Part shown: in pieces, positions 52,236 through 54,471 of the stretch
Position numbering within the stretch: the first letter of the stretch is position 1
How the letters are laid out: every line of letters starts with the position of its first letter
Assembly: GCA_903904005.1 (NCBI GenBank)
Contig: CAIVAR010000020.1
Coordinates: 1 to 54,471, forward strand
Origin: an uncultured Anaeromyxobacter sp.
Lineage (GTDB): Bacteria; Myxococcota; Myxococcia; Myxococcales; Anaeromyxobacteraceae
Direction of reading: 5' to 3'
DNA length: 54,471 nt
Notes under the pieces: model-generated
What the model was told of the DNA's origin: nothing
Databases searched by the model: none
Seen by the model: the letters and a program-made list of their open reading frames with translations, nothing else
Translations under genes and position numbers: made by a program

Positions 52236-52793
52236 TCAGAGCGCCGCCCAGAGCGAGACCGCCCCGAAGACGAAGAAGATCCCCGCGGCGACGCGCCGGA
52301 CGATGGTCATCGAGACCCGCTCGGCGAGCTTCTCGCCGAGGAAGACGGCCAGGCCGTCGGAGGCGAGCATCCCGAGCGTCGTCCCCACCGTGACGAGCAC
52401 CACCGATCGGTAGCGGGCCGCCAGCGCCACCGTGGCGAGCTGGGTCTTGTCGGCCATCTCGGCGAGGAAGAAGAGGATGGTGGTGGTGAGGAAGGGGCCG
52501 AGGCCGGAGGGGCCCTTCGACTCCTCCAGCTTGTCGGGCACCAGCGTCCAGATTCCGAAGCCCACGAAGGTGGCGGCCAGGATCCCGGCCATCACCCGGG
52601 GTGGAACGTGGGCCGAGACCCAGGTGCCCACCGACGCGGCCAGCGCGTGGTTCAGCACGGTGGCCACCAGGATGCCCGCCATCACCACCCACGGCTGCCG
52701 GTAGCGGGTGGCGAGGGAGAAGGCGAGGAGCTGGGTCTTGTCCCCCATCTCGCTCACCGCGACGAGGAGGAAGGAGCTGACGATGGGTTCCAT
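52236..52793 (-). CDS. GDT1/TMEM165 (UPF0016) family cation transporter
   Basis: Membrane transporter for Mn2+ or Ca2+ in characterised relatives, 185 residues with six hydrophobic segments in two repeats. Each repeat carries the signature E-x-G-D-K-[TS]: EMGDKT at 15-20 and the variant EMADKT at 112-117 (Ala in place of Gly). The start ATG 52793 begins right before the first repeat; the longer frame upstream has no support. I could not identify a manganese riboswitch in the 266 bases before the gene. Its stop is three bases from the convergent YchF-like gene. Confidence 0.88.
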   Translation of the reverse strand: MEPIVSSFLLVAVSEMGDKTQLLAFSLATRYRQPWVVMAGILVATVLNHALAASVGTWVSAHVPPRVMAGILAATFVGFGIWTLVPDKLEESKGPSGLGPFLTTTILFFLAEMADKTQLATVALAARYRSVVLVTVGTTLGMLASDGLAVFLGEKLAERVSMTIVRRVAAGIFFVFGAVSLWAAL

Positions 52794-53059
52794 GGCTGGA
52801 GGCGGCAAGCTAGCAGGAGCCGTTCCCGGCTTCCATGGCCTCCTCCCTCGATCAAGGGACGCACACGGATCGCTCCCCGGGAGTCTTGGACGATGAAGCC
52901 GGGCATCGATGGACCGATGCCCTTCCGGACGGGGCCCGCACCGCGGAGGTCGGGAACACGTCTTGCCGCGCAGGTCGCGGCGGCGCCCACGGGACCTTCG
53001 GGAGCGATGCTGCCCCGGAGGACTCCCCGGGGGGGATGGCTGCTGTATCCTCGGGCGCG
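52794..53059. other. Intergenic region between divergent genes, no recognised element
   Basis: This is the longest gene-free stretch (266 bases). It must hold the promoters of the minus-strand UPF0016 gene and of the plus-strand gene at 53060. The sequence contains two similar CCCCGGGAGTC/GACTCCCCGG-type segments (around 52875-52890 and 53018-53030) in opposite orientation, which could pair. I see no clear riboswitch, terminator or sigma-54 site. Reading frames across it have no supported start or family match. Confidence 0.4.
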
Positions 53060-53488
53060 ATGGCGCGCCTCCTCCTCTTCGCCCTCGACGAGCTGCGCCG
53101 GCGCCACGCCGCCGCGGCCGACCCCGGCGTCGACCCGCGCCACGACGTGGCCCCATTCCGCGCCTTCCGCGACGCGCTGCTCTGCGAGGCGGCACGCGCC
53201 GCCACGGGACCGGCGGACCTCACCATGTGGTGGGAGGGGAGCTTCGACGGCTACTCGCTCGTGGTCTGCTGCGAGCCGGCCGGCGCGCTCGCCGGGCTCG
53301 ACGCCACCCCGGCCTGCCCCGTCGAGGAGGAGCGGGTCGCGCCGCCGCGCGCGGACGGGTATCCTCTGGCCCGCGTCGTACCGGGGCGCGCCGACGTGGC
53401 GCGCGACGCGGACGGCGGAACCTGCGAGGCGCCCTTCGGCGCCCCCACCGGGCACTTCGGCGCGCCCGGGATGAGGAGGATGCGATGA
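53060..53488 (+). CDS. Unrecognised small protein upstream of the quinone oxidoreductase
   Basis: 142 residues, no family recognised. The N-terminal third looks helical (LLLFALDELRRRHAAAADPG). A central part DLTMWWEGSFDGYSLVVCCEPAGALAGLD could be beta-rich with two adjacent cysteines, and the C-terminal 60 residues are proline/glycine/arginine-rich and probably flexible. I take the ATG at 53060, where helical sequence begins; the frame extends upstream, but that part reads like non-coding DNA. The stop overlaps the next start (ATGA), which argues that it is a real gene translated together with the oxidoreductase. Confidence 0.5.
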   Translation: MARLLLFALDELRRRHAAAADPGVDPRHDVAPFRAFRDALLCEAARAATGPADLTMWWEGSFDGYSLVVCCEPAGALAGLDATPACPVEEERVAPPRADGYPLARVVPGRADVARDADGGTCEAPFGAPTGHFGAPGMRRMR

Positions 53489-54471
53489 AGGCGGTCGTCT
53501 TCGAAGGCAAGGGCGGGCCGGAGCTGGCCCGGATCCAGGAGATCCCGGAGCCCGTCGCGCAGCGGGGCGAGGTGCTGGTGCGGGTGCGTGCAGCGGCGCT
53601 CAACCGGGCCGACCTCCTGCAGCGGCGCGGCCTCTACCCGCCTCCCCCCGGCTTCCGCGAGGACGTGCCCGGGCTGGAGTTCGCCGGCGAGATCGCGGCG
53701 CTCGGGACCGGGGTCTCCGGCTGGAAGGTGGGCGACCGGGTCATGGCCATCGCCTCGGGCGAGGCCCAGGCCGAGTACGTGCTCGCCGACCCGTACATGC
53801 TGCTGCGCATCCCCGACGGCATGTCCTTCCCGCTCGCCGCCGCCATCCCGGAGGCGGGGATCACCGCCCATGACGCCCTCGTCACCCTGGGTGGATTCCG
53901 CTCCGGGGGGACGGCGCTCGTCCACGCCATCGGCTCGGGCGTGGGGACGATGGCGCTCCAGATCGCGAAGGCCATGGGGGGCACGGTCATCGGCACCGCC
54001 CGCACCGCCGACAAGATCGAGAAGGCTCGCGCGCTGGGGCTCGACCATGCCGTGCTGGTCGGCAAGGACGACCCGAAGTTCGCCGACGAGGTGAAGCGGA
54101 TCACCGGGAGGAAGGGCGTGCCCGTGGTGGTCGACTTCGTGGGCGCCCCGTACATGGCGGAGAACCTGGCCTCGCTCGCCCCCCAGGGGCACGTGGTGGT
54201 GGTCGGGACGATGGGCGGCCCCAAGGCCACCGTCGACCTGGGGGTGCTCATGCGCGCGCGGGGGCGGGTCATCGGGACGGTGCTGCGCCCGCGCCCCCTC
54301 TTCGAGAAGATCCTGGCGACGCAGGCCTTCGCCCGCGACGTGATGCCGCTCGTCGCGTCGGGCAAGGTGAAGCCGGTCCTCGACCGGGCCTGGCCGGCCG
54401 CCGAGGTGCAGGCCGCCCACGAGCAGCTCGAGCGCAACGACTCGTTCGGCAAGGTCGTGCTCGAGTTCTGA
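53485..54471 (+). CDS. NAD(P)H quinone oxidoreductase, PIG3/zeta-crystallin type
   Basis: Zinc-independent medium-chain reductase, 328 residues. The N-terminal part (AVVFEGKGGPE, RAAALNRADLLQRRGLYPPPPG, about 3-57) is nearly diagnostic of the PIG3 (TP53I3-like) branch. The NADPH-binding domain has AIGSGVGTMALQIAK near 150-164 and ARTADKIEKARALG, whose Arg/Lys pair fits the 2'-phosphate of NADPH. There are no zinc-ligating cysteines. Such enzymes reduce quinones by one electron and may guard against or generate semiquinones. The ATG overlaps the stop of the previous gene. The TGA is the last codon of the window, so the gene is complete. Confidence 0.93.
   Translation: MKAVVFEGKGGPELARIQEIPEPVAQRGEVLVRVRAAALNRADLLQRRGLYPPPPGFREDVPGLEFAGEIAALGTGVSGWKVGDRVMAIASGEAQAEYVLADPYMLLRIPDGMSFPLAAAIPEAGITAHDALVTLGGFRSGGTALVHAIGSGVGTMALQIAKAMGGTVIGTARTADKIEKARALGLDHAVLVGKDDPKFADEVKRITGRKGVPVVVDFVGAPYMAENLASLAPQGHVVVVGTMGGPKATVDLGVLMRARGRVIGTVLRPRPLFEKILATQAFARDVMPLVASGKVKPVLDRAWPAAEVQAAHEQLERNDSFGKVVLEF

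Noticed and set aside
52794-53059. A yybP-ykoY manganese riboswitch before the GDT1-type transporter
   Set aside because: A GGGGAGT-like run is present on the minus strand, but the rest of the riboswitch core (conserved loops and second GC-rich stem order) could not be found by eye.

Overview
The window is a gene-dense, very GC-rich chromosomal segment (roughly 70% G+C by eye). There are no RNA genes, insertion sequences, phage genes or CRISPR arrays that I can see. Gram-negative features are clear: outer-membrane porins and FadL-like barrels, a lipoprotein, Tat export and bacterioferritin with a Fur box. A sigma-54 regulator, LivFGHMJ-type transporters, biotin-dependent acyl-CoA carboxylases and an AspT exchanger fit a metabolically versatile Myxococcota or other deltaproteobacterium-like organism (Anaeromyxobacter-like is a reasonable guess). 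That placement is inference from gene content and base composition only.

Layout. 1-2978 (minus): xanthine phosphoribosyltransferase followed by a BmpC/YufP-type nucleoside ABC transporter, whose permease runs off the left edge. 3052-7710 (minus): a biotin carboxylase/BCCP chain with an unusual insertion, plus its carboxyltransferase. 7904-22101 (plus): thirteen genes with gaps of at most 24 nt. They encode a Liv-type ABC transporter, an acyl-CoA synthetase, a FabH-like ketosynthase, a class V aminotransferase, glycolate oxidase GlcDEF, a secreted rhodanese and an alpha/beta hydrolase. 22106-22810 (minus): bfd-bfr behind a near-palindromic Fur box, with a divergent nitrobindin-like gene. 23596-25142 (minus): periplasmic methionine sulfoxide reductase MsrPQ. 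25258-33705 mixes small enzymes and envelope proteins: a FadL-like barrel, hotdog thioesterase, VOC protein, EcsC, PPK2, alanine aminotransferase, an arabinokinase-N-like glycosyltransferase, a pseudo-receiver, a lipoprotein and a GNAT enzyme.

The most unusual region is 33757-36254. A clear steroid 5-alpha-reductase (SRD5A) homologue and an extended SDR are co-directional, and a homologue of the eukaryotic ERG2 sterol isomerase/sigma-1 receptor family converges on them. Catalytic or ligand-binding residues known from the human proteins appear to be kept. I infer a small, possibly undescribed, sterol- or steroid-modifying locus; no sterol cyclase is present in the window.

37390-42875 holds an asparagine/aspartate catabolic set (aspA-ansB-DcaP-like porin, converging with an AspT-family exchanger). 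This would turn asparagine into fumarate plus two ammonia. 45528-49552 is an aldehyde-oxidation module: an AcoR-type sigma-54 activator converges on a DUF779-aldehyde dehydrogenase operon. A good sigma-54 promoter and palindromic upstream sites lie in front of that operon. The right end carries a MocA-XdhC fusion, a YchF-like P-loop protein, a GDT1/UPF0016 cation transporter, an unrecognised small protein and a PIG3-type quinone oxidoreductase whose stop codon is the last base of the window.
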